The position numbers were made by a program, and so were the translations under genes. From Cellulophaga tyrosinoxydans (GTDB lineage: Bacteria > Bacteroidota > Bacteroidia > Flavobacteriales > Flavobacteriaceae), in contig NZ_FWXO01000004.1 in the NCBI RefSeq assembly GCF_900176415.1, positions 248,001-312,000 on the forward strand: a stretch of DNA of 64,000 bases. The letters are read 5' to 3'. Numbering within the stretch: the first letter of the stretch is position 1; each line of letters starts with the position of its first letter. Below, piece after piece: positions 7,456-16,050 of the stretch. The notes below the pieces were generated by a model. That model had not been told where the DNA came from. It saw only the letters and a program-made list of their open reading frames with translations, and ran no database searches.

Positions 7456-9702
7456 TTATTTTGAATAATATGGTCCACTCCACTGATAAATAGTATCAGC
7501 TATGGTTAACTTATGTTTAGAATTTTCTGAATTGTCCAAATTCGCAATTGCTATAACTTTTGATGTTTCATTTTTAAACCGTATTTCAATTACAGTGTAT
7601 GCTTCATCATTTAATAAAACTGTCATCTTATCAATAGCACTATACGCATTAACTGCAAATTCTGATACAGGACTATAAGTACCATGGGGTTCTATAATAG
7701 AAACAAATAAGGCATCCTTCACACCTTTTTTACGAATTATCATCCCAGGATCTCTGCGTAAATTAAATTCTGGATCGTTTGCTCCTATTCTAGTGAAAAT
7801 TATTTCATCATTTTCAGCAGTAATAGCTGTCAAAGTGTAAAACTTATCATTAGACATCCAATTTAGCGTGCTATTCTCTTGAGATATCTTTGCTTTCCCT
7901 TCTTCAAACAAATGTTGATATCCGTTTTTTTCTCCTAACTGTTGTAATACTTTAGGCGAATTATATTTGAAATTGGTTTGCATTAATTGACCTAAATAAT
8001 AAAAAGGTAAATCATATTGATGTACGGAATCCGACGTTACACGCATGATATCTAGAACATAGGGATAAGTTAAGCTTTCGTCTTTTATCATAGCCATAGT
8101 TCTATGCAACTCTGTTCCCTTATAAGCATTGATTTCTTTAGCACTTGCAATCTGAATGTTTGGATTACTGATATCTAAAAAGTACTTTTTAGATGCAAAC
8201 TGACTCCCAATTTCATATTCCCCTTTAAAATGTGAAGTTTCATCTTGCACCAAAGTATTATGGGCTATAGTTTGTTTTGCCCATGTAGTGTTTTCTTTTA
8301 AATAATTACCTCCACCCTTTTGTTCAATATTTACAAAACGTGCCAGACCATAATCCTGAACGAGCTCATTTCCATTAGTATAAAGGGAATACGATAATTT
8401 GTCATAATGCCCATGACTTAAACCTTGTGCAGCGTATTTAAACACTAATTCCAGACCGTCTTTACGAATAATGGCTAATCCCCCTTGATCTCCTTTTGGT
8501 CCATCAGTAAGTTCCAAAGATTTTTTTATAAATGGCAATGCTTTGCCTTCTTTTAGCCCTAATGCAACTTCCAAACCAGCATCATCAACAGTAACTTTAC
8601 CTTGCTTTTCAGCTATACTTAGCAATTCTGGGTTTTCTCCACCAAATAAATAAGCAATATCTAAGGCCGTTACCAATTCTCTAGAATAATAAGACATTCC
8701 TTTTTGACCGTCATTTATAGGAAAGAAATTTCCATCGCTATCCGATAAATTAATTAGCGTTGTGACACTTTTTAATAAAACAGAATCTTTATACTCAAAA
8801 ATTTTAAATTCGGGTTTTACATTTTGTAATGCCTGAGCAAAAATTAAAAATGGATACATGGCATATCGTTGATAATAAGGCCCTTCTGTGTAATATCCAT
8901 CAGGTGAAAAAGGTTCATCTAAATTGGCAAAGAAACCCACTTTCTGACCTTCTACTTTAATAAAACCACCATCATTATCCTTCATGCCAACTTCAAGGTT
9001 ATCAGTTTTTAAACCATATAATGCCTTTTGTAGTAAATCATCATTATCCATAACTAAAGCAATCATACCCACCGCAACATTTCCCCAGGTACTATGATTA
9101 TGAACTCGATTAAAAAATTGAGGATTTCCTTCTGAAATAAAATTTGCAAATGGAATGAATAATTTCTTCTCTAAATGTTTGCGCTCCTTTTTTGAAAGCC
9201 AGTCGTAAATACAATCATAAGCTTGACTTGTATAAACTAACCAATTAGAATCGTTTAAACATTGCCAAAACAATTTGCCTCTTGCATAGGAACGTTCTTG
9301 TGGGTGTACTGGTAATTTTGGATATAATTCAGCGTAGGCCATAAACATATCGCGAATATAAATGGCATATTTTTCGTCTTCTAAAATTTGGAATAATACC
9401 CCAGCTTTCTGAAGAATAAGAAAGTTTCTTTTATGTCTTTCATGTGTATACCCACCCGAAAAATCTTTAGGAATAGGCACAAAAATACCTAAAGCAATTT
9501 CTGCATCTACTTCTTCTTTAATAACTGCTAATGAAGCATCAAAAAGTGGAACTTTCCCTAACTCTGCCCTAATTTTAGCTACTCCAGCTTTAGTTAAATT
9601 TAGTTTAGGATGGTTTTGGGCTTGTACATTAAATACAAGTAATATGGTGAAAACATTTAATAATAAGCTAATTGTTATACTCTTTAGTTTTAATACTATC
9701 AT
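7456..9702 (-). CDS. Exported oligoalginate exolyase, polysaccharide lyase family 17
   Basis: Exo-type lyase that cuts alginate oligosaccharides to unsaturated monomers. The 748 residues have a signal peptide (to about 29). An alpha-barrel alginate-lyase domain follows, with NHSTWGN at 202-208 (catalytic-region Asn and His) and DGYYTEGPYYQRY at 268-280 (catalytic-region Tyr). A heparinase II/III-like C-terminal beta domain has LSHGHYDKLSYSLY. The length matches family members. The start codon is 2 bases after the PL6 stop, so the two are translationally coupled. Together with PL7 and PL6 endo-acting enzymes it completes extracellular or periplasmic breakdown of alginate to monomers. Confidence 0.92.
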   Translation of the reverse strand: MIVLKLKSITISLLLNVFTILLVFNVQAQNHPKLNLTKAGVAKIRAELGKVPLFDASLAVIKEEVDAEIALGIFVPIPKDFSGGYTHERHKRNFLILQKAGVLFQILEDEKYAIYIRDMFMAYAELYPKLPVHPQERSYARGKLFWQCLNDSNWLVYTSQAYDCIYDWLSKKERKHLEKKLFIPFANFISEGNPQFFNRVHNHSTWGNVAVGMIALVMDNDDLLQKALYGLKTDNLEVGMKDNDGGFIKVEGQKVGFFANLDEPFSPDGYYTEGPYYQRYAMYPFLIFAQALQNVKPEFKIFEYKDSVLLKSVTTLINLSDSDGNFFPINDGQKGMSYYSRELVTALDIAYLFGGENPELLSIAEKQGKVTVDDAGLEVALGLKEGKALPFIKKSLELTDGPKGDQGGLAIIRKDGLELVFKYAAQGLSHGHYDKLSYSLYTNGNELVQDYGLARFVNIEQKGGGNYLKENTTWAKQTIAHNTLVQDETSHFKGEYEIGSQFASKKYFLDISNPNIQIASAKEINAYKGTELHRTMAMIKDESLTYPYVLDIMRVTSDSVHQYDLPFYYLGQLMQTNFKYNSPKVLQQLGEKNGYQHLFEEGKAKISQENSTLNWMSNDKFYTLTAITAENDEIIFTRIGANDPEFNLRRDPGMIIRKKGVKDALFVSIIEPHGTYSPVSEFAVNAYSAIDKMTVLLNDEAYTVIEIRFKNETSKVIAIANLDNSENSKHKLTIADTIYQWSGPYYSK

Positions 9703-9704
9703 AA

Positions 9705-12041
9705 TTAGTTTCCTGAAATAATTCCTAAATCTTTTTTATCTGTAGCCTTTCCTTTTAATGGTGAAGCATCGCTTAACATAAAACTTTCTGGTTTGAAAAT
9801 TGGATCTACAGACCAATTATTCTCTACATTGTATTTTTCATCACCTGTAACTACAAGTTCATTAGACTTATAGAAATTGTTGTTTACCACATTTACAATA
9901 GGTTCACCTACAACCAAATGCATGGTGATACCTTTCGAGTTGTTAAAAATATTATTTTCAATATCATTTACTTGAACACCATATAAAGATATTGCAGTTC
10001 CGTACTTGTTTTTACTACCGTGACCAACATTATCAAAAACATTATGATCTATTTCTAAAAAGGGGCCAAACGTGCTTTCATCCTTCCCACCTCTATACAA
10101 TCGTAAAGCAGCACCTTGAACATCGGTAAGTATGTTATTTTTCATTATAAAATATTCCACATTATACGCACCGATATCGTCTGTTTCTGTGTCTAAAGCA
10201 GCTATGTGCCCTGTTATATTTTTAAATTTTGAATTTTGAATACTTATAGTATCCGCAAATGTACCTTTGGCCACCCGCAACACATCAAAAGAGTGGTTAA
10301 CTGTAAAGTTTTCGAATTCACAGTTTTCTATAAACAACTTATAGTTTTCCGTCATTGATTTTTTACTGGTACTAATGACTGAATTGCCCGCATAATCAGG
10401 AGAACTTGCGCCATCAAATTTTAAATTATTCAATGAAAGACTCCCCCCATTTAAAATTTCGAAAGCCATCATACGTTCAAATAAAATAACAGCTTTTTCT
10501 TGAGACGAGCTTTTTATTGTAAGGGGATGTTTAACCTCAGCAGCCTTTGTTAATAGATAGGTTTGCCCTGAAGTTAATTCTAAAATATCTCCTGGTTTAG
10601 AATCTTTAGATGCTTCGTATATGGTATTTATACCTGGTTCAACTTTTATAACTTTTCCTGAATTTAAAGCAACAAAACTATCTGCTTTAGAATACCATGC
10701 TACTCCCGTATTTTCTTTGGTTGCTATTTTAGGGCTTATAGAAACTTCGTTTTTTATTTTATCAGACTTAGGAATCAATAATCCTTGTTCATTTTTTTCT
10801 AATTTAATTTCCGAATTTTCAAATCCTTCAGAAATATCTGTTTCTAGATTTTCTCCTAAAATATTATTCTTAAAAGATATTCCACTAATATCATCATAAA
10901 CCGTAAATAGATTTTTTTTATGATCGTTATAAAATATGTTCTCGGAGATTTCAGAAGTTCTAGGTGCCTGACTTCTTTCTGCATCACTACCAGCACATAA
11001 TTGAATATGATCGCAATTAATAAAAGTATTGTTACTTACTTTGGAATCTATCACAGGCACATACCTATTTGGTGGAGAATTTGGTACTCCATTCATCATT
11101 ACAAAAGCACCTCTAAAACGATAACCTGTTAAACCAACGTGATAATTATTAATTACTGTTTGTTTTTCATTAATTACGCGAACACCACCGGTACTTGGTT
11201 TACCATTACCGATAAAAACATTGCCATCTACCATGGTTTCATTACCATGACGCATTGTCAAAGTTCCTGTACACTCAAAAAAAGTATTGTATTTAAAAGT
11301 ATTTTGACAAGATTTATTAGAGATAATTTCATGCTCTCCATTGCATCTATCAAAATAGTTCGACTCCACTAAGGTGTTAGAATTTTCCAGCGCATTATGG
11401 CTTGTACCAATTCTTAATGTTTCTCCACCATTATTTCCGTAAGTAGGTCGTGGACCAAAATAATTATGATCTATTACGTGATTGTTTGCTATACTCTCTT
11501 TAGTATCTAAACCAACAATCATGGTAACTCCTAAATTTTTCTTCCCAACAATATGATTGTGATCTATTCTATTATTCTTTCCGTAAATGGTAATCCAATA
11601 ATCCTGTACTTGGCGTTCTGGATTATTATAATTATCTATTACACATTCTGTTAATCTGCTATTATTGGCTAATTCGGATTTACTTTTTCTAAAGGATATT
11701 ACGGCGTTGGTTGGTGTATGTCCGTTTTTAAATACAAGCCCTTCTACAATTAAATATTCACCTGCTAATTGTAAATTAGATGCTCCCTCTAAAGTCACTT
11801 TCCCTTTTTCCTCTACAGTAAGCTTAATAGGTTTATCCGCTGATCCTTTTCCTTCAAATAATAGCTCTGCATTTTGCCAAACCCCATTTGCTAATACTAT
11901 AGAGTCTCCAGGCTGCAATTTTGGCACCAGTGCATTGAACTCATCAACAGTATGAACAAGAGATTTAACTTGTGGAGTAGAATTACAGGAACAAACGGTA
12001 ATTACTAAGATTAAGGTATATAAAAGGCGAAAATTTATCAT
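9705..12041 (-). CDS. Exported alginate lyase, polysaccharide lyase family 6, two beta-helix domains
   Basis: A 778-residue right-handed beta-helix protein of the chondroitinase-B/alginate lyase family. A lipoprotein-type signal ends CSC (Cys19). The N-terminal catalytic helix holds the base and acid residues Lys243 (SNKSCQNT) and Arg264 (TMRHGN), near the expected Lys250/Arg271 of chondroitinase B, and an acidic metal-site region (NGGETLRIG, GEHEII). A second beta-helix from about 460 to the end makes it the long, two-domain type of PL6. The surrounding alginate genes favour alginate over chondroitin. It is the first gene of its operon, with the operator-bearing promoter close upstream. Confidence 0.9.
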   Translation of the reverse strand: MINFRLLYTLILVITVCSCNSTPQVKSLVHTVDEFNALVPKLQPGDSIVLANGVWQNAELLFEGKGSADKPIKLTVEEKGKVTLEGASNLQLAGEYLIVEGLVFKNGHTPTNAVISFRKSKSELANNSRLTECVIDNYNNPERQVQDYWITIYGKNNRIDHNHIVGKKNLGVTMIVGLDTKESIANNHVIDHNYFGPRPTYGNNGGETLRIGTSHNALENSNTLVESNYFDRCNGEHEIISNKSCQNTFKYNTFFECTGTLTMRHGNETMVDGNVFIGNGKPSTGGVRVINEKQTVINNYHVGLTGYRFRGAFVMMNGVPNSPPNRYVPVIDSKVSNNTFINCDHIQLCAGSDAERSQAPRTSEISENIFYNDHKKNLFTVYDDISGISFKNNILGENLETDISEGFENSEIKLEKNEQGLLIPKSDKIKNEVSISPKIATKENTGVAWYSKADSFVALNSGKVIKVEPGINTIYEASKDSKPGDILELTSGQTYLLTKAAEVKHPLTIKSSSQEKAVILFERMMAFEILNGGSLSLNNLKFDGASSPDYAGNSVISTSKKSMTENYKLFIENCEFENFTVNHSFDVLRVAKGTFADTISIQNSKFKNITGHIAALDTETDDIGAYNVEYFIMKNNILTDVQGAALRLYRGGKDESTFGPFLEIDHNVFDNVGHGSKNKYGTAISLYGVQVNDIENNIFNNSKGITMHLVVGEPIVNVVNNNFYKSNELVVTGDEKYNVENNWSVDPIFKPESFMLSDASPLKGKATDKKDLGIISGN

Positions 12042-12052
12042 AATACTTTAAT

Positions 12053-12103
12053 TGGTTTACCAAATTGGTTTACCAAATATATACATATTTACTTATTAAG
12101 CAA
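12053..12103 (-). promoter_or_regulatory. PL6-PL17-kdgF promoter with two phased operator palindromes
   Basis: On the minus strand TTG at 12103-12101, a 19-base spacer and TATATTTG at 12081-12074 form a full Bacteroidota promoter. Two identical palindromes TGGTTTACCA begin at 12066 and 12053, exactly 13 bases apart. The first overlaps the -7 box and the second lies in the short leader, about 10 bases before the start codon. This is the element found in three copies at the susC promoter. Confidence 0.82.
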
Positions 12104-12285
12104 ATTAATTATCATTTTTCTACAGATTTATCAATTTTTAATACTAAAATATGCCTTTTACTTAGCAGATGTTTTTGTTCAGAAAATAAGCCTAATTATT
12201 TCTTTTTTTATAGTTTAAAATATTCAATAGAAATTTTTCATTTATACTTAAATTTGAAAAATGACACCATTACAATTAAACGCTC

Positions 12286-12918
12286 ATGAAGGAAGAACTA
12301 AATGAAAATTATGGAACTCTATTTGAACAAGAATTACTTGACGAAATAGTACGTGTAGGTACTTTTAAAGAAGTTCCAGAAGGAATTAAACTAATTGAAA
12401 TTGGCGAATACATAAAAAGCATGCCTTTGCTTATTTCTGGTGCAATAAAAATCTTAAGAGAAGACAAAGATGGGGATGAATTGCTACTTTATTATTTAGA
12501 AAAAGGAGAAACCTGCTCCATGACTTTATCTTGCTGTATGTCACAATCCATTAGTGAAATTAGAGCAGTTGCAGAAACGGACACAAAACTTATAATGGTT
12601 CCAGTACAAAAAATGGAAGAATGGACCGCAAAATACAAGTCATGGCGAAATTTTGTATTTGAAAGCTACCACAATAGATTAAATGAATTATTAAGTACAA
12701 TCGACTCCATTGCTTTTCAAAACATGGATGAACGCTTATTAGGGTATCTAAAAGAAAAATCTAGAATTAATGAAAATAAGATTATTCATAATACCCATCA
12801 AGAAATAGCCTATGACTTACATAGTTCTCGTGTGGTAATCTCTAGATTATTAAAAAAACTAGAAGAAATGGGGAAAATAGAATTACATCGAAATTTTATA
12901 AAAATTATACAATTATAG
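12286..12918 (+). CDS. Crp/Fnr-family transcriptional regulator with a cysteine cluster
   Basis: A 210-residue regulator with an N-terminal cyclic-nucleotide-binding-type beta-roll (about 15-120), a dimer helix (about 125-150) and a C-terminal winged helix with recognition-helix sequence SSRVVISRLLKKLEE. Residues Cys77, Cys83 and Cys84 lie in the beta-roll (GETCSMTLSCCM). A cluster there could sense redox or sulfur species, but the arrangement does not match the [4Fe-4S] set of E. coli Fnr. The next three operons each have a GTAAC-N4-GTTAC palindrome, a Crp/Fnr-type site, at identical promoter positions, so this protein is the likely activator. No such site was seen upstream of its own gene. 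Confidence 0.88.
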   Translation: MKEELNENYGTLFEQELLDEIVRVGTFKEVPEGIKLIEIGEYIKSMPLLISGAIKILREDKDGDELLLYYLEKGETCSMTLSCCMSQSISEIRAVAETDTKLIMVPVQKMEEWTAKYKSWRNFVFESYHNRLNELLSTIDSIAFQNMDERLLGYLKEKSRINENKIIHNTHQEIAYDLHSSRVVISRLLKKLEEMGKIELHRNFIKIIQL

Positions 12919-12923
12919 GTTAT

Positions 12924-12967
12924 GTAACCAATGTTACTGTACACTACAATATAGACTACTACCTTTA
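12924..12967 (+). promoter_or_regulatory. Crp/Fnr-type activator site and promoter of the rhodanese operon
   Basis: The palindrome GTAAC-CAAT-GTTAC spans 12924-12937. The -7-like element TACCTTTA (12960-12967) starts 29.5 bases downstream of the palindrome centre. No -33 TTG is present, as expected where an activator replaces it. The same spacing recurs at two other promoters near 17.3-17.4 kb. Confidence 0.75.
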
Positions 12968-13023
12968 CATTAATAAATTATTAAACTTTTTAGTTTAGAG
13001 TTTATTGGTTGGTTGTTTTAAAC

Positions 13024-13060
13024 GGAAGTAGTTATGTGGTTGTAGCTACTTCCATTTTTT
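13024..13060 (+). terminator. Hairpin with T tail in the leader of the rhodanese gene
   Basis: GGAAGTAG (13024-13031) and CTACTTCC (13046-13053) form an 8-base stem with a 14-base loop, followed by A and a run of T. It lies between the predicted promoter near 12967 and the rhodanese start codon at 13075, so it is either a leaky leader terminator (attenuator) or a structured leader. A leader peptide was not identified. Confidence 0.45.
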
Positions 13061-13074
13061 TAAAAAAAGTAGTT

Positions 13075-13416
13075 ATGTCGATTTTAAAATATTTATTCGG
13101 AAATAGTACAAGTTCAGATGCTATTTCAAATTATATTGCCTCTGAGTTTAAAGAAGCAATTCAAGGTAAAAAAGTTCAACTTGTAGATGTAAGAACAGCA
13201 AGCGAATTCCATTCTGGTCATATTAGCAAAGCTGTAAATATTGACTTTTTTAAAAGTGGTGAATTTGAAAATTCTTTTCAGAAATTTGACAAAGAAACAC
13301 CTGTTTATGTATACTGCCGTTCCGGTGCTCGAAGTATGAATGCCGCTAAACGTTTAGCAAAAATGGGATTTAAGAAAATTGTAAACCTCAAAGGAGGCTA
13401 CATGGCTTGGAATTAA
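13075..13416 (+). CDS. Single-domain rhodanese (thiosulfate sulfurtransferase-like)
   Basis: Sulfane-sulfur transferase of 113 residues. The rhodanese fold shows VDVRTASEFHSGHI near the N-terminus and the catalytic loop YCRSGARS with the persulfide-forming Cys, then the C-terminal NLKGGYMAW. There is no signal peptide. The start is taken at MSILKYLF; an upstream in-frame Met at 13009 would place a terminator-like hairpin inside the coding region. It is the first gene of a three-gene operon (rhodanese, HMA protein, diheme cytochrome) behind a Crp/Fnr-type site, which points to sulfur-compound handling linked to electron transport. Confidence 0.88.
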   Translation: MSILKYLFGNSTSSDAISNYIASEFKEAIQGKKVQLVDVRTASEFHSGHISKAVNIDFFKSGEFENSFQKFDKETPVYVYCRSGARSMNAAKRLAKMGFKKIVNLKGGYMAWN

Positions 13417-13428
13417 AAACGAATTACA

Positions 13429-13695
13429 ATGAAAACTTCAATAATAGTTCAGAACTTAAAGTGTGGTGGTTGCGCTAAAACAATTACAAACAAAATTTCT
13501 GAAATATCTGGCATCACAGCTATTAATGTTGATGTAGAAAATTCAGTTGTTTCTTTTTCTTCAGACAACACAAATAGTGCAATTGCAGTTAAAAACAAAC
13601 TCAAAAGCATTGGTTACCCTTCCATTGACGATGAAAACACATTCACATCTAAGGCTAAATCTTTTGTGAGCTGCGCTACAGGTAAAATATCTTAA
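13429..13695 (+). CDS. Heavy-metal-associated (HMA) domain protein
   Basis: A small ferredoxin-fold HMA protein of 88 residues with the metal-binding loop LKCGGCAKT (Cys12, Cys15). The second half carries the usual VDVENSVVSF strand. A C-terminal tail has one further Cys (SFVSCATG). Such proteins normally carry copper or another soft metal. It sits 12 bases after rhodanese and 2 bases before a diheme cytochrome c, so a role in delivering metal to, or buffering thiol or sulfur chemistry around, this operon is possible but not shown by the sequence. Confidence 0.8.
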   Translation: MKTSIIVQNLKCGGCAKTITNKISEISGITAINVDVENSVVSFSSDNTNSAIAVKNKLKSIGYPSIDDENTFTSKAKSFVSCATGKIS

Positions 13696-13697
13696 GA

Positions 13698-14681
13698 ATG
13701 AAATACCTAGTAATCATTTTATTCATAATTGGAATGGTTGGCTGCAAAGATGCTAAAGACGTAAAAGCTACAGCCCCCACTATATCCCTTGTTGAACAAA
13801 TTGATATACAAAATAATGGAAAGGAGCTTGTGCAAAAACATTGCAACCTATGTCACAATCCGAATGCATCAGCGCAAAACCGAATTGCACCTCCTATGAT
13901 TGCGATTAAAGAGCATTATATATCTGATGATACAACGGAGGAAGAATTTACAAATGCTTTGCTTAATTGGGTTAAAAAGCCATCAAAAGAAATTTCTCGT
14001 ATGCCTGGAGCTGTTCGGCGTTTTGGATTAATGCCTTTCCAACCATACAAGGAGGAAGACATTAGAACTATTGCTTCATACATATATAATTTTGAAATGG
14101 AGGAGCCTGAAAGGTTCAATGAAAACCATAAAAAAGGCAATGGCATGAGAAGTAAAAATTCCCAAAATTCAACGATACAAGAAAAAAAATCTCAAAAAAG
14201 TGTCGAGGAAATTGGTTTGGCTTATGCGCTATCTACCAAACAGATTTTAGGGCAAAATTTAATGAGCACTATTCAAAAAAAAGGCACATTAGCTGCATTA
14301 GAATTCTGTAATATTAAAGCTTATCCGTTAACAGATAGCATGGCTGTTGTTCATAATGCAAAAATCAAAAGAGTATCAGATCAACCCCGAAATCCTAAAA
14401 ATTCGGCTAATAGCAAAGAACTAATCTATATCAACAGCTTTAAACAAGACCTTGAAAAGGGCCTAACTGTTGAGCCCATAGTAGAGAAGAATAATAGTGG
14501 TGAAATAGCATTCTATTATCCGATAATAACAAATACTATGTGTTTACAATGCCATGGCACTAAAAACGAGGTTACACCAGAGACTCTTGTTAAAATAAAA
14601 AATTTATATCCAAAAGATAAAGCTCTTGGTTACAGTACTAATGAGGTAAGGGGAATTTGGAGTATTTCTTTCAAAGAATAA
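13698..14681 (+). CDS. Diheme lipoprotein: cytochrome c domain fused to a DUF3365 (Tll0287-like) heme domain
   Basis: A 327-residue exported protein with lipoprotein signal ending MVGC (Cys16). The first domain is a class I cytochrome c, with CNLCH at 49-53 and likely Met axial ligands in RMPG or LMPF near 102-112. After a polar linker (about 145-165) a second domain carries CLQCH at 282-286 near its end, the single-heme arrangement of DUF3365/Tll0287-like domains. Both hemes should be covalently bound in the periplasm. The gene follows rhodanese and HMA in the Crp/Fnr-linked operon and may accept electrons from a periplasmic oxidation or act as a heme-based sensor. Confidence 0.82.
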   Translation: MKYLVIILFIIGMVGCKDAKDVKATAPTISLVEQIDIQNNGKELVQKHCNLCHNPNASAQNRIAPPMIAIKEHYISDDTTEEEFTNALLNWVKKPSKEISRMPGAVRRFGLMPFQPYKEEDIRTIASYIYNFEMEEPERFNENHKKGNGMRSKNSQNSTIQEKKSQKSVEEIGLAYALSTKQILGQNLMSTIQKKGTLAALEFCNIKAYPLTDSMAVVHNAKIKRVSDQPRNPKNSANSKELIYINSFKQDLEKGLTVEPIVEKNNSGEIAFYYPIITNTMCLQCHGTKNEVTPETLVKIKNLYPKDKALGYSTNEVRGIWSISFKE

Positions 14682-14696
14682 TTTACTATTCTGCAA

Positions 14697-15572
14697 TTAA
14701 TTCGTTGATTTTTTAAATCCTTCCATGTTTTGATGAATAAAATCTTTAGGGAATTTATCATCACCCTTAAAACCTAATTCAATTGTTCCACTATCCTCAG
14801 GAATATAATTCGTCTTGAATAGATAATCCCAAATGCTTAAACTAATTCCAAAATTTACACCATAGGTACCTTTTGGCAACTCATACGCATGATGATATAA
14901 ATGCATAACCGGATTATTTAAAATATACTTTAAAGGTCCCCAAGTAATCTTAATGTTTGAATGATTAAAATGCCCAATGGTTATGGCCATAAAGTGTACT
15001 ATATATGCTTGTTCAGGTTCAAAGCCACCCAAAATCATTACGCCAAAAGTTTTCAAAGGTTTATACAATATATTCTCCATCCAATGGTATCGTAAATGAG
15101 CTGCAAACCCCATTTCTTTTACACTGTGATGTACCTTATGAAACTGCCAGAGAAACGAGTATTTATGCAACAATATATGAGTAAACCATTGTACAAAATC
15201 TAACACAATGAAAAACACTAGCAATTGTCCCCATATAGGCCATGTTGAAAAATCTATTATTGCTAAACTTTTAGAGGTAATTCCCATATCTGAAAATACT
15301 TTTTCCAAAAGTTTATAAAATCCACTTATCGCTATGGAAAATAAGAAGAAATTAAAAAACATATAAAAGGCATCTAACCAAAAATCTTTTCTAAATATGG
15401 ATTGATTTTTACGCCATGGAAATAGTATTTCTAAAGTCCATACGACTAGTGAAATAACTATTAATCCCCAAAAATAATTGGTATACCATGGCACCTCAAA
15501 AATAATAGATTTCCAGGTCCAATCTAGAGTGCCTATAAATGCATTTATGATTACTTTACTATATTCTTCCAT
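14697..15572 (-). CDS. Membrane di-iron fatty acid hydroxylase / sterol desaturase family protein
   Basis: An integral membrane protein of 291 residues with hydrophobic segments at about 30-50, 70-90 and 115-130. The histidine boxes of the superfamily are complete: H132-x3-H136, H145-x2-HH149, a central H201/H204 pair and H224-x2-HH228. These bind two irons and support O2-dependent hydroxylation or desaturation of a lipid. The substrate is not evident. It is the third gene of the sulfite dehydrogenase operon, 7 bases after the cytochrome gene, an unexpected partner that suggests a link between lipid modification and this electron-transfer module. Confidence 0.85.
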   Translation of the reverse strand: MEEYSKVIINAFIGTLDWTWKSIIFEVPWYTNYFWGLIVISLVVWTLEILFPWRKNQSIFRKDFWLDAFYMFFNFFLFSIAISGFYKLLEKVFSDMGITSKSLAIIDFSTWPIWGQLLVFFIVLDFVQWFTHILLHKYSFLWQFHKVHHSVKEMGFAAHLRYHWMENILYKPLKTFGVMILGGFEPEQAYIVHFMAITIGHFNHSNIKITWGPLKYILNNPVMHLYHHAYELPKGTYGVNFGISLSIWDYLFKTNYIPEDSGTIELGFKGDDKFPKDFIHQNMEGFKKSTN

Positions 15573-15579
15573 TACTAAT

Positions 15580-16050
15580 TTAATCTTTAAGTTGGTACCA
15601 CTCTACATTTGTTAAGTTTGCTCTTCGCCCTATGCTATCAGGCGCATAATAAGTACTTAAATAATTTAAAATAGGCTCTTCATTCACTCCTAAATCCCAT
15701 AAATTCTGAGATTCTTGCATCCACCGTATAGTGGCTAACCATTTTTCTTTAGACATTCGGTTCTGGGTTACTATTTTAGCAGAATGACAACTTGTACAAT
15801 TCTGTACCACTAAGTCTAAACCTTCCCCTTCAATAAATCCTGTACGCACATGAATTCCGTTTTCTATTTTATCAAAATCATTCTCAATAGTCTGTATTGG
15901 CTTTTGATCTTCAGATGTTACAGTAGTCGTACTTTTAGAAGAAAAATTAAAAAAAACTATAGCTATTATTAGCACAAAAATACTACCTATTAAAGCTATA
16001 AGGTAATAACTCCTTTTCGAAATAGGTGTTTTATCTTGATTACTACTCAT
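15580..16050 (-). CDS. Membrane-anchored monoheme cytochrome c, probable sulfite dehydrogenase subunit
   Basis: A 156-residue protein with a single N-terminal membrane anchor (about 15-37), an acidic linker and a cytochrome c domain with heme motif CTSCH at 85-89. A possible axial Met occurs in QNRMSKEKW or RWMQESQN. Its start codon shares one base with the stop of the molybdoenzyme gene (TAATG), so the two are translationally coupled. In SorAB-type enzymes a small cytochrome accepts electrons from the molybdenum subunit. The same role is inferred here. Confidence 0.82.
   Translation of the reverse strand: MSSNQDKTPISKRSYYLIALIGSIFVLIIAIVFFNFSSKSTTTVTSEDQKPIQTIENDFDKIENGIHVRTGFIEGEGLDLVVQNCTSCHSAKIVTQNRMSKEKWLATIRWMQESQNLWDLGVNEEPILNYLSTYYAPDSIGRRANLTNVEWYQLKD

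Noticed and set aside
12065-12289. A 74-codon plus-strand ORF upstream of the Crp/Fnr gene
   Set aside because: It spans the PL6 operators and promoter, is composed of AT-rich low-complexity codons, overlaps the regulator start and has no family features.
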